In this document: piece by piece, positions 44,767 through 54,815 of the stretch
How positions within the stretch are numbered: the stretch's first letter is position 1
Layout: every line of letters starts with the position of its first letter
Assembly: GCF_963664555.1 (NCBI RefSeq)
Contig: NZ_OY761461.1
Coordinates: 3,761,769-3,825,768 of the forward strand
Origin: Labilibaculum sp.
GTDB taxonomy: Bacteria > Bacteroidota > Bacteroidia > Bacteroidales > Marinifilaceae
Direction: 5' to 3'
Length of the DNA: 64,000 nucleotides
The notes under the pieces: generated by a model
The model's database searches: none
Told to the model about the DNA's origin: nothing
What the model saw: the letters and a program-made list of their open reading frames with translations, nothing else
Program-made: the position numbers and the translations under genes

Positions 44767-45351
44767 CTATATAATTAAGATGTTATTAATAGAGATACCT
44801 GCATTAATTGCATCAGAAATCTCAGATTTTTCATTTTCAAAGACAATAACAGAATTTGGTAAAATATTTAGACTACTTATAGCCTCTTGATACTTATTTA
44901 TTCTAGTATTATTTTCAGATAGTTGCCGATAAAAAATATTACTGAATTTTTCAGTTAGTTTGAAATGGTAAAGCGTTAATAAGACTCTGTCTTTACGACA
45001 ATTTGTAACTAAAACTGTTTTATTCGTTCTGGAATATTTATTAAGAATATCAAGAACTTCTTTTTTTAGTTTAGTTTCATTTAAAAAGTCAGTATAAAAT
45101 TTTTCTTTTTCTTGAATTATTCTTTTATAATCTATTAAACTCAGGTTTGGGATTACATTTTTTAGAATACTCCGATTAAATCTTTTGTTTGGATTATATG
45201 TTAACTCAAACCCATTCATCGTAACTGAATCAATAGCTTTCTTATACGACAGAAAATTTGCAAAATCTGTGTCAACTAAAGTTCCATCCATATCAAAGAA
45301 TAGGACAGTGTCTGTCGCTATTATACAATCTATATCTTGGCTTGTTTTCAT
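44767..45351 (-). CDS. HAD-superfamily phosphatase of the PRTase–DprA cassette
   Basis: A 194-residue HAD protein with a helical cap of the beta-phosphoglucomutase type. Motif I is FFDMDGTLVDTD, motif II is VLVTNCRKD, the motif III Lys is in INKYQE, and motif IV is FENEKSEI, where Glu residues replace the more common Asp pair. It probably dephosphorylates a sugar or nucleotide phosphate. An open frame reaches 45390, but its 13 extra residues are Lys/Ile-rich and look like translated leader. It is the first gene of the three-gene cassette, and its stop is 3 bp before the PRTase start. Confidence 0.72.
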   Translation of the reverse strand: MKTSQDIDCIIATDTVLFFDMDGTLVDTDFANFLSYKKAIDSVTMNGFELTYNPNKRFNRSILKNVIPNLSLIDYKRIIQEKEKFYTDFLNETKLKKEVLDILNKYSRTNKTVLVTNCRKDRVLLTLYHFKLTEKFSNIFYRQLSENNTRINKYQEAISSLNILPNSVIVFENEKSEISDAINAGISINNILII

Positions 45352-45390
45352 TTTAATCTTTATCTTCTTTGCGATAATCAAGTAGTGCAT

Positions 45391-45992
45391 ACGTTCTTTA
45401 CACTTGCCCCCAATTTATACATAATCAATTGTCCCTATTTTCTCCCTTCATTCCAATTGGAGTGAACTACAACTATCTAAAGCGAAAACAAATCCAAACC
45501 TCATCCTTTATCAAAAATCCTAAAGTAATCATATTCAAAATAAATAAAAATAATATGCTCATTATTATCTGTAAATAAAAGAAGATTACCTGCTCTCAAT
45601 TATAAAACATCCTACTTTACCGGCACAGCAAAGCAAACATACAAGCAATTATTACATTCGTTGATAAAATCAATCTCTTAATCAGGAATAAAAATACACT
45701 TGCATGCAATAAGCCAATTAACACTCTTGAATCTCCTGAATTATGATTTTACATATTTTTAACATTTTATATTCAATATACCTGCATCACCACTGTTTAC
45801 TGAGGGTGCCGCGACTTGACACATTTTAAAATCATAATATTTATAGTTTTTTCAAGAAAGCGTTTTTTGGTTTAACTTAAATTTCCTACTTTCAATACTG
45901 TTTTGCTAAAAACCCCTTCGGTATTTGCACCGAATGAAACAAAACATCAGTAAAAAAATTGTTATTTTATTTACCCTAAAACCGAAACAAAT
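45391..45992. other. AT-rich intergenic region
   Basis: These 600 bp lie between the divergent cassette and the helical protein gene. I see no gene. A 6-bp hairpin TTCGGT/ACCGAA stands at 45917–45934, about 60 bp before the ATG at 45993. No exact promoter consensus is found for either side. Confidence 0.45.
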
Positions 45993-46751
45993 ATGTCGGA
46001 ATTACAAAATTATCAGGACAGCCTGGAAAAGATTAAGGCTGTTGCGCGGGAAGCAGTAAAGCACTCTAATCTTCCTTACGAAATATTTATTCACGAAGCC
46101 AAAAAACTGTGTAATGTGGCTGAGGGAGATGTTGCTGTATTGGCTCCTTTGGGATTAACGCCCGAAAAAATTGAGGAGTGCAAGGTACTAACGGGTGCTT
46201 TGCTTACGGCTCAACTGAATTGGGAAAATCAGAATACTGTGCGCAAAGAAGCCATGGCGAAATGGAAAGCCGATGCTCCTAAAATGAACGAGCTAATTAG
46301 TGATTTGTATGCCACCATGAGGTTTGCCTACCGCAACGATGCGCGCTTGCAGGAGATTCTGGATGCCATTAACGAGGGCGACTCGAATGCCGATGCTGTA
46401 ATGGATTTGGCGCGTTTGGGCTCGCTGGGGAAAGAAAATCCGGCACCTTTGCAGGCTATCGGTTTCGATATGGAGCAGTGCAACATCGCTATTGCAGAAT
46501 CGGAACGCCTGAGCACCTTGTTGGCTGAGGTAAACGGCAATATGTATGTTGATGATGAGATAAAAGTAATACGCGATAAAGCCCACACTCTTGTAAAAGC
46601 TCTTGTAGACGAAATAAGGGAGTATGGAAAATTTGCTTTCCGCAAAGACGAGGATCATGCGCGTTTGTATGCAAGCAAATACCAACGCGACAGGAAAGCG
46701 GAATATCGCAGAACAAAAATTGAGAACGAAAAGAATGCCGAACCGGCTTAA
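45993..46751 (+). CDS. Uncharacterised helical protein
   Basis: A 252-residue soluble protein without signal peptide or membrane helix, predicted by eye to be almost all alpha-helical with many charged residues. I do not recognise its family. The middle part (LISDLYATMRFAYRNDARLQEIL) and a later part (VKALVDEIREYGKFAFRKD) look like two related helical repeats, each placing an aromatic FAYR/FAFR after a helix. The tail is highly basic (RDRKAEYRRTK). Base composition is GC-richer than the AT-rich cassette that precedes it. It stands alone and is followed by a strong hairpin. Confidence 0.65.
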   Translation: MSELQNYQDSLEKIKAVAREAVKHSNLPYEIFIHEAKKLCNVAEGDVAVLAPLGLTPEKIEECKVLTGALLTAQLNWENQNTVRKEAMAKWKADAPKMNELISDLYATMRFAYRNDARLQEILDAINEGDSNADAVMDLARLGSLGKENPAPLQAIGFDMEQCNIAIAESERLSTLLAEVNGNMYVDDEIKVIRDKAHTLVKALVDEIREYGKFAFRKDEDHARLYASKYQRDRKAEYRRTKIENEKNAEPA

Positions 46752-46798
46752 TTGAAATACATTTAGTTGCTCACGCTAAAAATGGTTTAGGCCACGCC

Positions 46799-46824
46799 AA
46801 GGGGAATCTGTTCGGTTCCCCTTT
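46799..46824 (+). terminator. Terminator of the helical protein gene
   Basis: The stem AAGGGGAA/TTCCCCTT with a 9-nt loop continues into TTTTG and lies 47 bp after the stop codon. Confidence 0.8.
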
Positions 46825-46832
46825 TGTAATGC

Positions 46833-46865
46833 CTCCCTACCCAAGTTCTCTATCTCCCTACCCAA
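46833..46865. repeat. Two copies of a 12-bp word 21 bp apart
   Basis: CTCCCTACCCAA occurs at 46833 and again at 46854, an exact 21-bp period with an unrelated 9-bp filler. It lies just ahead of a longer array of the same period. Confidence 0.7.
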
Positions 46866-46903
46866 AATGGCTATTAGATTTCGGTCGGTGATTGTCCTGC
46901 CCA

Positions 46904-47052
46904 TGTCCGGGAAATCTTACTTTCTGTCCGGGAAACACTCATTCTTTGTCCGGGAAAGCCTGGTTTGTGTCCGGGAAGCTCTAATTCTTGTCCGTGAGAC
47001 ACTCACGCCTGTCCAGGAAGCACTTGCTAACTGTCCGGGACGCTTCCCTTCA
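46904..47052. repeat. Tandem array of TGTCCGGGAA, period 21–22 bp
   Basis: The core TGTCCGGGAA (two copies varied) starts at 46904, 46925, 46947, 46968, 46989, 47010 and 47032. That gives seven units spaced 21 or 22 bp, with variable 11–12-bp fillers. An 81-residue open frame across it is not in a constant register with the units and is probably fortuitous. Confidence 0.88.
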
Positions 47053-47142
47053 GGAAGTTATGTGTCTTCTCCTGAAATTAAAATACCTCAGCCTTGCCCT
47101 ACCTCAACCTAACCTTTCTAAATAAAAAACACCTCACCCTAG

Positions 47143-47162
47143 CCCTCTTCTGAAGGAGAGGG
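47143..47162. repeat. GC-rich palindromic element
   Basis: CCCTCT and AGAGGG face each other around TCTGAAGG, preceded by CCTCACCCTAG. Elements of this CCTCACCC...CCCTCT...GAGAGGG form are a familiar dispersed intergenic palindrome in Bacteroidota genomes. A related one is at 55831. Confidence 0.5.
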
Positions 47163-47173
47163 AACTGCAAAAC

Positions 47174-47202
47174 AAAAAAAGAGCCCCATGCTGGAGCTCT
47201 TT
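47174..47202 (-). terminator. Terminator of yidC
   Basis: On the minus strand a 10-bp stem with one mismatch (AAAGAGCTCC against GGGGCTCTTT) runs into seven T. It is 24 bp after the yidC stop. Confidence 0.82.
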
Positions 47203-47225
47203 CTGTATCTCAATAAAATAGGGTC

Positions 47226-49067
47226 TTATTTTTTGCTTCTTTGTTTAGCCGCTTCTTCCAATCGTTGTTGGAATTTTGATTTCTTAACCGGCTTTTTCTT
47301 ATTGGCTTCCAACATGGCCAATACCTTATCGTCATCAACCATAAATTTACGGATGGCAACGGTTTGGATAATGGTAAACAGTGTGGCAATAAAATAGTAG
47401 TAAGAAAGACCTGATGCATAATTATTGAACCATACCAGGAACATTACCGGCATCAGATACATCATGGTTTGCATACCTGGCATCTGATTCGACGACTGGG
47501 TCATCTGACTATTCATACGAGTATACACCAAGTTGGTACCTGCCATTAACAGACAGAACAAACTTACGTGATCGCCATACCAAGGAATATTCCAAGGTAA
47601 TGTCATGATTGAATCGTATGAAGACAAATCGGTTGCCCAAAGGAAACTTTTCTGACGCAATTCGAATGATGCCGGGAAGAACCGGAACAGGGCAATCAGG
47701 AACGGGAACTGTACCAACATTGGCAAACATCCACCCATTGGGTTTACTCCTGCTTTTTTATACAGAGCCATAGTTGCCTGCTGGCGTTCCATTGCTTTGT
47801 CTTTCGGTATTTTCTCATTAATTGCGTCAATCTGAGGTTTCAGCACCTTCATTTTTGCTGTTGACATGTACGACTTGTAGGTCAGTGGTGCCAAAAGCAA
47901 CTTAATAATGATGGTTAAAATCAGAATGATAATACCGTAATTTCCGATAAATCCTTCCAAAAAGTTAAAGATAGGAATCACGAAATATCTGTTCACCCAA
48001 CCAAATATAGCCCAGCCCAAATCGATCAGCTTATGCATATCGATATCCTTGCCATACTTACGTAAAGTATTGAATTTATTCGGACCAAAATAGAATTTCA
48101 TTGGATGAGTTTCCAATTGAGTTCCTTGATATGGCAATGAAATTTCGGCAGAGAAATTCTTTAAAATCGGAGAGTTTTCATCCATATCAACAGATTTCAA
48201 TTTCACTCCTTTAAATGCTTCATCAGCAATTAAAACAGAAGAGAAAAACTGTTGCTTAAATCCAATCCATTTTACTTTTGTTGCTAAATCTTCTTCTTTT
48301 TCTCCTGCTGCAGACAAACTATTTACTTCATCTTCGAAGAATTTGTAGTACAAAGCTGTGTATTGATTTTCGAACTTACGTCCTTTTTCCTGTCTTGGGA
48401 TATCTTCCTGCCAATTGAAAGTAACGAAATTTGAATTGCGTGAAATCACATCCTGCATTCCCACCAAATTCACCGTAAAATCAAGCATGTAAGAATCAGG
48501 AGCCAAAGTATATTTGTATTCAATGTACTTGTCATCTCCAACCATCAATCGCATACTAACTCCTTTTTCAGAAGTAGTTGCATCTACTGCATCAGCACCA
48601 TTTGCTTCAACAAAAAACAAATCCTGAGTATTCATTGGTTTGTTTTCTGCGTAAAAGGTTAATCCAAACTTAGAGTTTTTCTCAGCCCATAATAACAAGG
48701 GCAAAGAATCGTGTGTCTGGAATTCCTTTAGCTGAACATTTTGAATTCGTCCACCTCTTGTGTTCAGAGTTAGCTTTACCAATTTGTTCTCGAGAGTAAT
48801 GAATTCTTCCTGCTGATTTACTGCACCTGCAAAAGCACCGTAGGCATCTTGAATTGCTGCCGAATCCTGCTTTACTTCGGCATATTGCGCCTTCAGACTT
48901 TCCAATCTGGCCTCTTCAAGCTGTTCGTTATGCAAACGATCAACCCGCGCAATTGAATCTCTGGTGTTTATGGCCTTGATTTCCTCTTCGGATGGCTTTG
49001 TCAGGTAAGTATACCCAATCAAAATCGCTCCGATGATTAACAAGCCAAAAATCGAATTTCTATCCAT
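47226..49067 (-). CDS. yidC: Membrane protein insertase YidC
   Basis: A 613-residue insertase for inner-membrane proteins, alone or with SecYEG. The N-terminal signal-anchor (FGLLIIGAILIGYTYL) is followed by a large periplasmic beta domain (about residues 60–340) and the conserved five-helix core starting at GNYGIIILILTIIIKLLLAPLTYKS. The C-terminal part includes MPVMFLVWFN and ends in a strongly basic tail (KKKPVKKSKFQQR), typical of ribosome-contacting YidC tails. It follows pyrG by 102 bp on the same strand and has its own terminator. Confidence 0.96.
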   Translation of the reverse strand: MDRNSIFGLLIIGAILIGYTYLTKPSEEEIKAINTRDSIARVDRLHNEQLEEARLESLKAQYAEVKQDSAAIQDAYGAFAGAVNQQEEFITLENKLVKLTLNTRGGRIQNVQLKEFQTHDSLPLLLWAEKNSKFGLTFYAENKPMNTQDLFFVEANGADAVDATTSEKGVSMRLMVGDDKYIEYKYTLAPDSYMLDFTVNLVGMQDVISRNSNFVTFNWQEDIPRQEKGRKFENQYTALYYKFFEDEVNSLSAAGEKEEDLATKVKWIGFKQQFFSSVLIADEAFKGVKLKSVDMDENSPILKNFSAEISLPYQGTQLETHPMKFYFGPNKFNTLRKYGKDIDMHKLIDLGWAIFGWVNRYFVIPIFNFLEGFIGNYGIIILILTIIIKLLLAPLTYKSYMSTAKMKVLKPQIDAINEKIPKDKAMERQQATMALYKKAGVNPMGGCLPMLVQFPFLIALFRFFPASFELRQKSFLWATDLSSYDSIMTLPWNIPWYGDHVSLFCLLMAGTNLVYTRMNSQMTQSSNQMPGMQTMMYLMPVMFLVWFNNYASGLSYYYFIATLFTIIQTVAIRKFMVDDDKVLAMLEANKKKPVKKSKFQQRLEEAAKQRSKK

Positions 49068-49169
49068 TTTGTATTTTTTTAATCTTATGTTCCTAGAAGT
49101 AACGAGTACATATGCTGCTTAAAATACCTCACCGAAGGTTCTTAAATACATCATACACCCGAGGTGCTC

Positions 49170-50786
<1,617 letters not shown>

Positions 50787-50805
50787 TTATGAATTATTAA
50801 AGGTG

Positions 50806-50813
50806 CAAAAGTA
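50806..50813 (-). promoter_or_regulatory. Putative -7 element of pyrG
   Basis: TACTTTTG on the minus strand matches TAnnTTTG and lies 32 bp before the GTG start. The -33 box is not clear. Confidence 0.5.
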
Positions 50814-50995
50814 GTTAATTTATGCATTTTTAGGAAACTATTTCCATGTTTCACAAGATCAAATTTAGGGAATCCGGTTTTTCAGATATTTTCCAGATAG
50901 AAAATAAGAAAACACAAGCATTTCATTCCTCCTTAAATTCGACTGAAATACATCTGATAGTTAGAGCCTTCAATGCTTTTGTATTCAATCAAAAA

Positions 50996-51020
50996 ATCCT
51001 CCATTATAAAAATGGAGGAT
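50996..51020 (-). terminator. Terminator of the DUF349 gene
   Basis: On the minus strand the 9-bp perfect stem ATCCTCCAT/ATGGAGGAT with a 7-nt loop is followed by six T. It lies 25 bp after the DUF349 stop codon. Confidence 0.85.
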
Positions 51021-51044
51021 GATATTTATTGCGATCTATTTATT

Positions 51045-53081
51045 CTACGAAACCAATCCGTCAATAACTTTCAATTTTTCCTGAAGAAGTTTCAAACTTT
51101 GTTTTCCTTTTTCTATTTTCTCTTCAATTTCCTGAACTATGGAATCGGATGTTTTTGAAGCAGAAAAGAATCCAATGTTATTTTCCCACAAGCCTATATC
51201 AGTTTCCAACTGCTTAATTTTACCGACAATTTTATTTCTCTCGCCAATAATTTTGTCTTCGGAATGATTCATATTTAGGAAATTATCAATTTTCGATTGA
51301 AATTTCTGAACTTCCTTATCTCCTGTTTCCAGATCCAACTTGTCGTAAATAGCATTTAATGCTCTTCTAAAATCTTCCTGTATTTTATCTTTCTTCTTAA
51401 AAGGAACGTGACCTATTTGTGTCCATTCTTTCTGTAATTCGCGAAGTACAGTCAAATTCTCATCATCATCTTCGCTTAATTGGAAATTTCGAATCTTATC
51501 AATTACGGCTTCTTTAAGCTTCAAATTTTCAGCGTGATCAGTATCTACATGATCAAAATGTTTCGATTTATTGCTGAAAAACTTATCGCATGCGGCTCTG
51601 AACCGAACCCACAATTCCTCTGAAACCTTTCTGGGAACCGGCCCAATCTTTTTCCATTCTTTTTGAATAGCGATGAATTTGTCTGTTGTCTCCTTCCAAT
51701 CTGTACTGTCTTGCAAACTCTCAGCAAGCTCACATAATTCTATTTTCTTCTCCAAATTATCACCAAGCTTATCTTTCAGCTTCAAATAAAACTTACGCTT
51801 TTTATCAAAGTACAGATCGCAAGCACTTCTAAATCGCTGATAGATTCTATTATTGTCTTTTTTAGGTGCAAAACCAATAGTTCGCCACTCTTTTTGCAGT
51901 TCCAAAATCTCCTTAGAGCTCGTGTTCCAATCCTTATGAGATTCAATATTAGAATTAGCTATTAATTCCACTTTATCACACAGAGCCTCTTTTTTCTCAA
52001 GATTCGTTTTTTGCTCCGACTTTAAGCCTTCGTAAAATTCTTGATGATTTCGGTTAATTATTGTTGTGGCCTCCTTAAATCGTTCCCAAATCTCTTCTTT
52101 TTGTTCCCGGGGAACCGGCCCAATCTCTCTCCACTGTTCGTGATATTTTTGCAATGTATTAAAAGCCTTCACTGCCGATGGATCTTCCAATAATTTTTCA
52201 GTCTCCTCACACAAACGAACCTTAGCCGCCAAATTCTTTTTTAAATCCAGATCGCGCAGTTCTTTATTAATTTTTATATAATCGTAAAAATTCTCAACAT
52301 GATGATGATAGTTATCCCACAAATCTTTAAGAGCTGCCTGCGGAACCATACCGGTATCGTGCCATTTTTTCTGCAAATCTCTAAATTCCTGAAAAGTTTT
52401 ATCGAAAGCTTCTTTTCTATTCACCAAATCCTTGATATCCTCAATTATCTGATACTTAATTCGTAAGTTGGTCTCCTTTTCCTCTTCCAGATTTCGGGTC
52501 TGAACGATCCGGCTCCCTCTATAATCATGAAGCAATTCCTTCATCTTCAGTTCCAATTCATCTTTCCCGAAATCAAATTCCTCCTCTTTTCCCCCTTCCT
52601 CCAAAAATTTCTTTTTGGCTGCAGCAAGCTCTTCATTGTGCTTTTTATAGAAATTGTGTTTTATCGCATCCAGCTTGCCTTTTAAACCTTTTGCAGGTTT
52701 ATGCTCCAACAAAAGAGTTAAGCGGTCAACCAACTCACTTTTTTCCATTATCGTGTAATCGGGTTCTGCCTGCACTTCCACTGCCTCTTTCTGATCTTCA
52801 GAAATATCAACAGGTGTTTCCTCCGTAACTTCAGTCACAGAAACATCTTCGTTTTCTTCGACTTCCATTTCGGGAAGCACCCCTTCTGTTTTCATTTCCT
52901 CATTTATTATCCCGGAAGATTCCTTTTTGTCTTCAGGAGCCTCCTTCATTACAGGTTGATCATCTGCAGTTTTTTCTTCAACAGATTCATCTTCATGAGA
53001 ATCACTATTTACTTCAGGTGTTTCTAAATTTTCATTCGCTTCATTCTCATGTGAGAGGTTCGATAGATCTTTTGCTTTCAT
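51045..53081 (-). CDS. DUF349 domain-containing protein
   Basis: A 678-residue cytoplasmic protein. The first ~110 residues are extremely acidic and of low complexity. From about residue 150 there are at least five consecutive DUF349 repeats, each recognisable by a helix ending in a W-x-x-I/T-G-x-V/A-P-like turn (KKWHDTGMVP, EQWREIGPVP, KEWRTIGFAP, KEWKKIGPVP, KEWTQIGHVP), followed by a second helix containing RFR or FR-A. The C-terminus is a coiled coil. The family is widespread in Bacteroidota and its function is not firmly established. A nucleic-acid or ribosome-associated role has been suggested for relatives. Confidence 0.88.
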   Translation of the reverse strand: MKAKDLSNLSHENEANENLETPEVNSDSHEDESVEEKTADDQPVMKEAPEDKKESSGIINEEMKTEGVLPEMEVEENEDVSVTEVTEETPVDISEDQKEAVEVQAEPDYTIMEKSELVDRLTLLLEHKPAKGLKGKLDAIKHNFYKKHNEELAAAKKKFLEEGGKEEEFDFGKDELELKMKELLHDYRGSRIVQTRNLEEEKETNLRIKYQIIEDIKDLVNRKEAFDKTFQEFRDLQKKWHDTGMVPQAALKDLWDNYHHHVENFYDYIKINKELRDLDLKKNLAAKVRLCEETEKLLEDPSAVKAFNTLQKYHEQWREIGPVPREQKEEIWERFKEATTIINRNHQEFYEGLKSEQKTNLEKKEALCDKVELIANSNIESHKDWNTSSKEILELQKEWRTIGFAPKKDNNRIYQRFRSACDLYFDKKRKFYLKLKDKLGDNLEKKIELCELAESLQDSTDWKETTDKFIAIQKEWKKIGPVPRKVSEELWVRFRAACDKFFSNKSKHFDHVDTDHAENLKLKEAVIDKIRNFQLSEDDDENLTVLRELQKEWTQIGHVPFKKKDKIQEDFRRALNAIYDKLDLETGDKEVQKFQSKIDNFLNMNHSEDKIIGERNKIVGKIKQLETDIGLWENNIGFFSASKTSDSIVQEIEEKIEKGKQSLKLLQEKLKVIDGLVS

Positions 53082-53395
53082 GTAGTTTGCATTAGATTTA
53101 GCAACTCAATAATTTAAGTGCCATGTTAACAATACAATTTCCAAAGGAATTTTAGGTTCATTCCTTACGAATTTAACTAATTAAGTGTTAATCCTCAAAG
53201 ATTTTCAACATTTTTCTTTCCCTTATAAACAAAGAGGCTCATGTACTACATGAACCTCTCAATTAAAACTAACAAATTAATGAATCTAACATTTTTATTT
53301 TATTTGTAAAACAAACAATTCAGCCAACAAATTATGACTTTCTAATTAGCATTTCCAGATCTGACAAAAGTCTAAACAGCAATCTGAAATTCCAA
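53082..53395. other. Intergenic region with hsp20 terminator
   Basis: These 314 bp separate hsp20 and the DUF349 gene on the same strand. They contain the hsp20 terminator hairpin (53233–53259) and no gene. Confidence 0.5.
53233..53259 (-). terminator. Hairpin terminator downstream of hsp20
   Basis: A 13-bp stem with one mismatch and a tiny loop (AGAGGTTCATGTA type) is followed on the minus strand by TTGTTTATAA. It lies 137 bp beyond the hsp20 stop codon. Confidence 0.65.
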
Positions 53396-53830
53396 TTACT
53401 GAATTGTAATCTCCTTAATTTTTGGCTCCTCCACCTTGGATTTAGGCAGACTTACAAACAAAATTCCGTCGCGCACCTCTGCCGAAATACTTTCTTGATC
53501 TATTCCTTCTGAAAGCTTAAAAGTTCTCTCCAATTTAGTTGCGCTAAATTCCTTTCTTAAATATGTTCTATCTGCAACTTCCTCCATCTTTGCAGTAATT
53601 TTTAAAAAACCATCTTCAACCCTTATGGCCACATCTTTTTTTGCAAAGCCCGGGATAAGCATTTCAATCACAAACTTTTCCTTTTCATCTACAACATTTG
53701 TGCGTGGATTAAAAGAAACATCTCTTTGTTCTGAATTTTTCAAACTTCCTTTTGTTTCCCTAAACAATTGATCCATTATTTGATTTGTGAAAAAATCATT
53801 TGTTCCTTTTGAGTATCTTAAAATTGTCAT
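53396..53830 (-). CDS. Small heat-shock protein, Hsp20/alpha-crystallin family
   Basis: A 144-residue ATP-independent holdase that binds unfolding proteins under stress. The alpha-crystallin domain runs from about residue 40 to 135. It includes FVIEMLIPGFAKKDVAIRVEDG, the EFSATKLERTFKLSEG stretch, and the conserved A-x-x-x-x-G-x-L element in AEVRDGILFVSLPK. The C-terminal tail PKIKEITIQ includes an IxI motif (ITI) used in oligomerisation. It stands alone with a separate terminator. Confidence 0.93.
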   Translation of the reverse strand: MTILRYSKGTNDFFTNQIMDQLFRETKGSLKNSEQRDVSFNPRTNVVDEKEKFVIEMLIPGFAKKDVAIRVEDGFLKITAKMEEVADRTYLRKEFSATKLERTFKLSEGIDQESISAEVRDGILFVSLPKSKVEEPKIKEITIQ

Positions 53831-54095
53831 AACGTTTAACCTTTATAAATTAATACTATCTTTTCCGGGCTCCGGAACCCAGAATTCATTTCCATCCTGT
53901 TATTTCCAAAGTTTATACCAAGCAGATATTTTCCTGATAAATGGCATAAAAACGTCCAATTCATACGACATATTGTCTACTTAAGTGCAAAAAGGCATGT
54001 CACATTGTCCTGTTATTGAAATTACATGGATCACATTTCGAATTCTCTTGGAAGCCAAGCTTGGGTTACATACTTTTACACAAAATTTAAAAAAA

Positions 54096-54773
54096 ATGAG
54101 AATCGATATACTTACCGTTGTTCCAGAACTGCTGGAGAGTCCACTCAATCACTCCATAATTCAGAGAGCAAAAGATAATGGCATTGCCGAAATCCATATC
54201 CACAACATTCGCGACTATTCTGAAGACAAGCACAAAAAGGTTGACGACTACGCATTTAGCGGCGGAGCTGGAATGGTAATGAGACTAGAGCCAATCGTTA
54301 AGGCAATTGAATTTTTAACAGCTCAGAGAAACTACGACGAAATCATTTTCACCACACCTGATGGTGATCTTTACGATCAGAAAACAGCAAACACCTTATC
54401 GATAAAAGAAAATATAATGATCCTTTGCGGGCATTACAAGGGCATTGACCAGCGAATTCGAGATCATTTTATCACTAAAGAAATTTCGATTGGCGATTTT
54501 GTTTTAACCGGAGGGGAATTAGCGGCGGCAATTATTGCTGACAGCGTAATCCGACTTATCCCTGGTGCTATGGGCGATGAAACTTCTGCTCTCACAGATT
54601 CATTCCAGGACAATCTACTTTCTCCACCGCTCTACACCCGCCCCGCAGAATTTAGAGGGTGGAAGGTACCGGACATATTGATATCGGGAGACCATAAAAA
54701 AATTGAAAAATGGCAAGAAGAACAAGCTTACGAAAGAACGAAGCGATTGCGTCCAGACCTGTTAAAAGAATAA
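54096..54773 (+). CDS. trmD: tRNA (guanine-37-N1)-methyltransferase TrmD
   Basis: A 225-residue SPOUT-class methyltransferase placing m1G at position 37 of tRNAs with G36, protecting the reading frame. It starts with [17 protein letters not shown], followed by [17 protein letters not shown], and the knotted SAM site with [11 protein letters not shown] and [15 protein letters not shown]. An open frame extends upstream to 53985, but those 37 residues have no family similarity, and the conserved protein begins at the ATG at 54096, preceded by an A-rich stretch. It is not in the rimM-trmD-rplS order seen in many bacteria. Confidence 0.95.
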   Translation: MRIDILTVVPELLESPLNHSIIQRAKDNGIAEIHIHNIRDYSEDKHKKVDDYAFSGGAGMVMRLEPIVKAIEFLTAQRNYDEIIFTTPDGDLYDQKTANTLSIKENIMILCGHYKGIDQRIRDHFITKEISIGDFVLTGGELAAAIIADSVIRLIPGAMGDETSALTDSFQDNLLSPPLYTRPAEFRGWKVPDILISGDHKKIEKWQEEQAYERTKRLRPDLLKE

Positions 54774-54776
54774 AAA

Positions 54777-54802
54777 AAAAGAGACTCGTTAGAGTCTCTT
54801 TT
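54777..54802. terminator. Bidirectional terminator trmD / rubrerythrin
   Basis: A perfect 11-bp stem AAAAGAGACTC/GAGTCTCTTTT with a GTTA loop lies between the convergent genes, with A-runs on one side and T-runs on the other, so it can serve both directions. Confidence 0.88.
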
Positions 54803-54815
54803 CACATATAATGCA

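Larger units (their letters stand above)
46752..47225. other. Repeat-rich intergenic region before yidC
   Basis: These 474 bp hold two convergent terminators, two arrays with ~21-bp period and a GC-rich palindrome, listed individually. No gene is supported. Confidence 0.6.

Noticed and set aside
46293..46716. Three minus-strand frames opposite the helical protein gene
   Set aside because: They are complementary shadows of the plus-strand gene at 45993–46751, whose helical composition and following terminator make it the real one.
46867..47112. 81-residue open frame across the TGTCCGGGAA array
   Set aside because: Repeat steps of 22 bp put the units in changing frames, so the product would not have a periodic sequence. 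The frame starts inside intergenic DNA after a terminator and has no domain.
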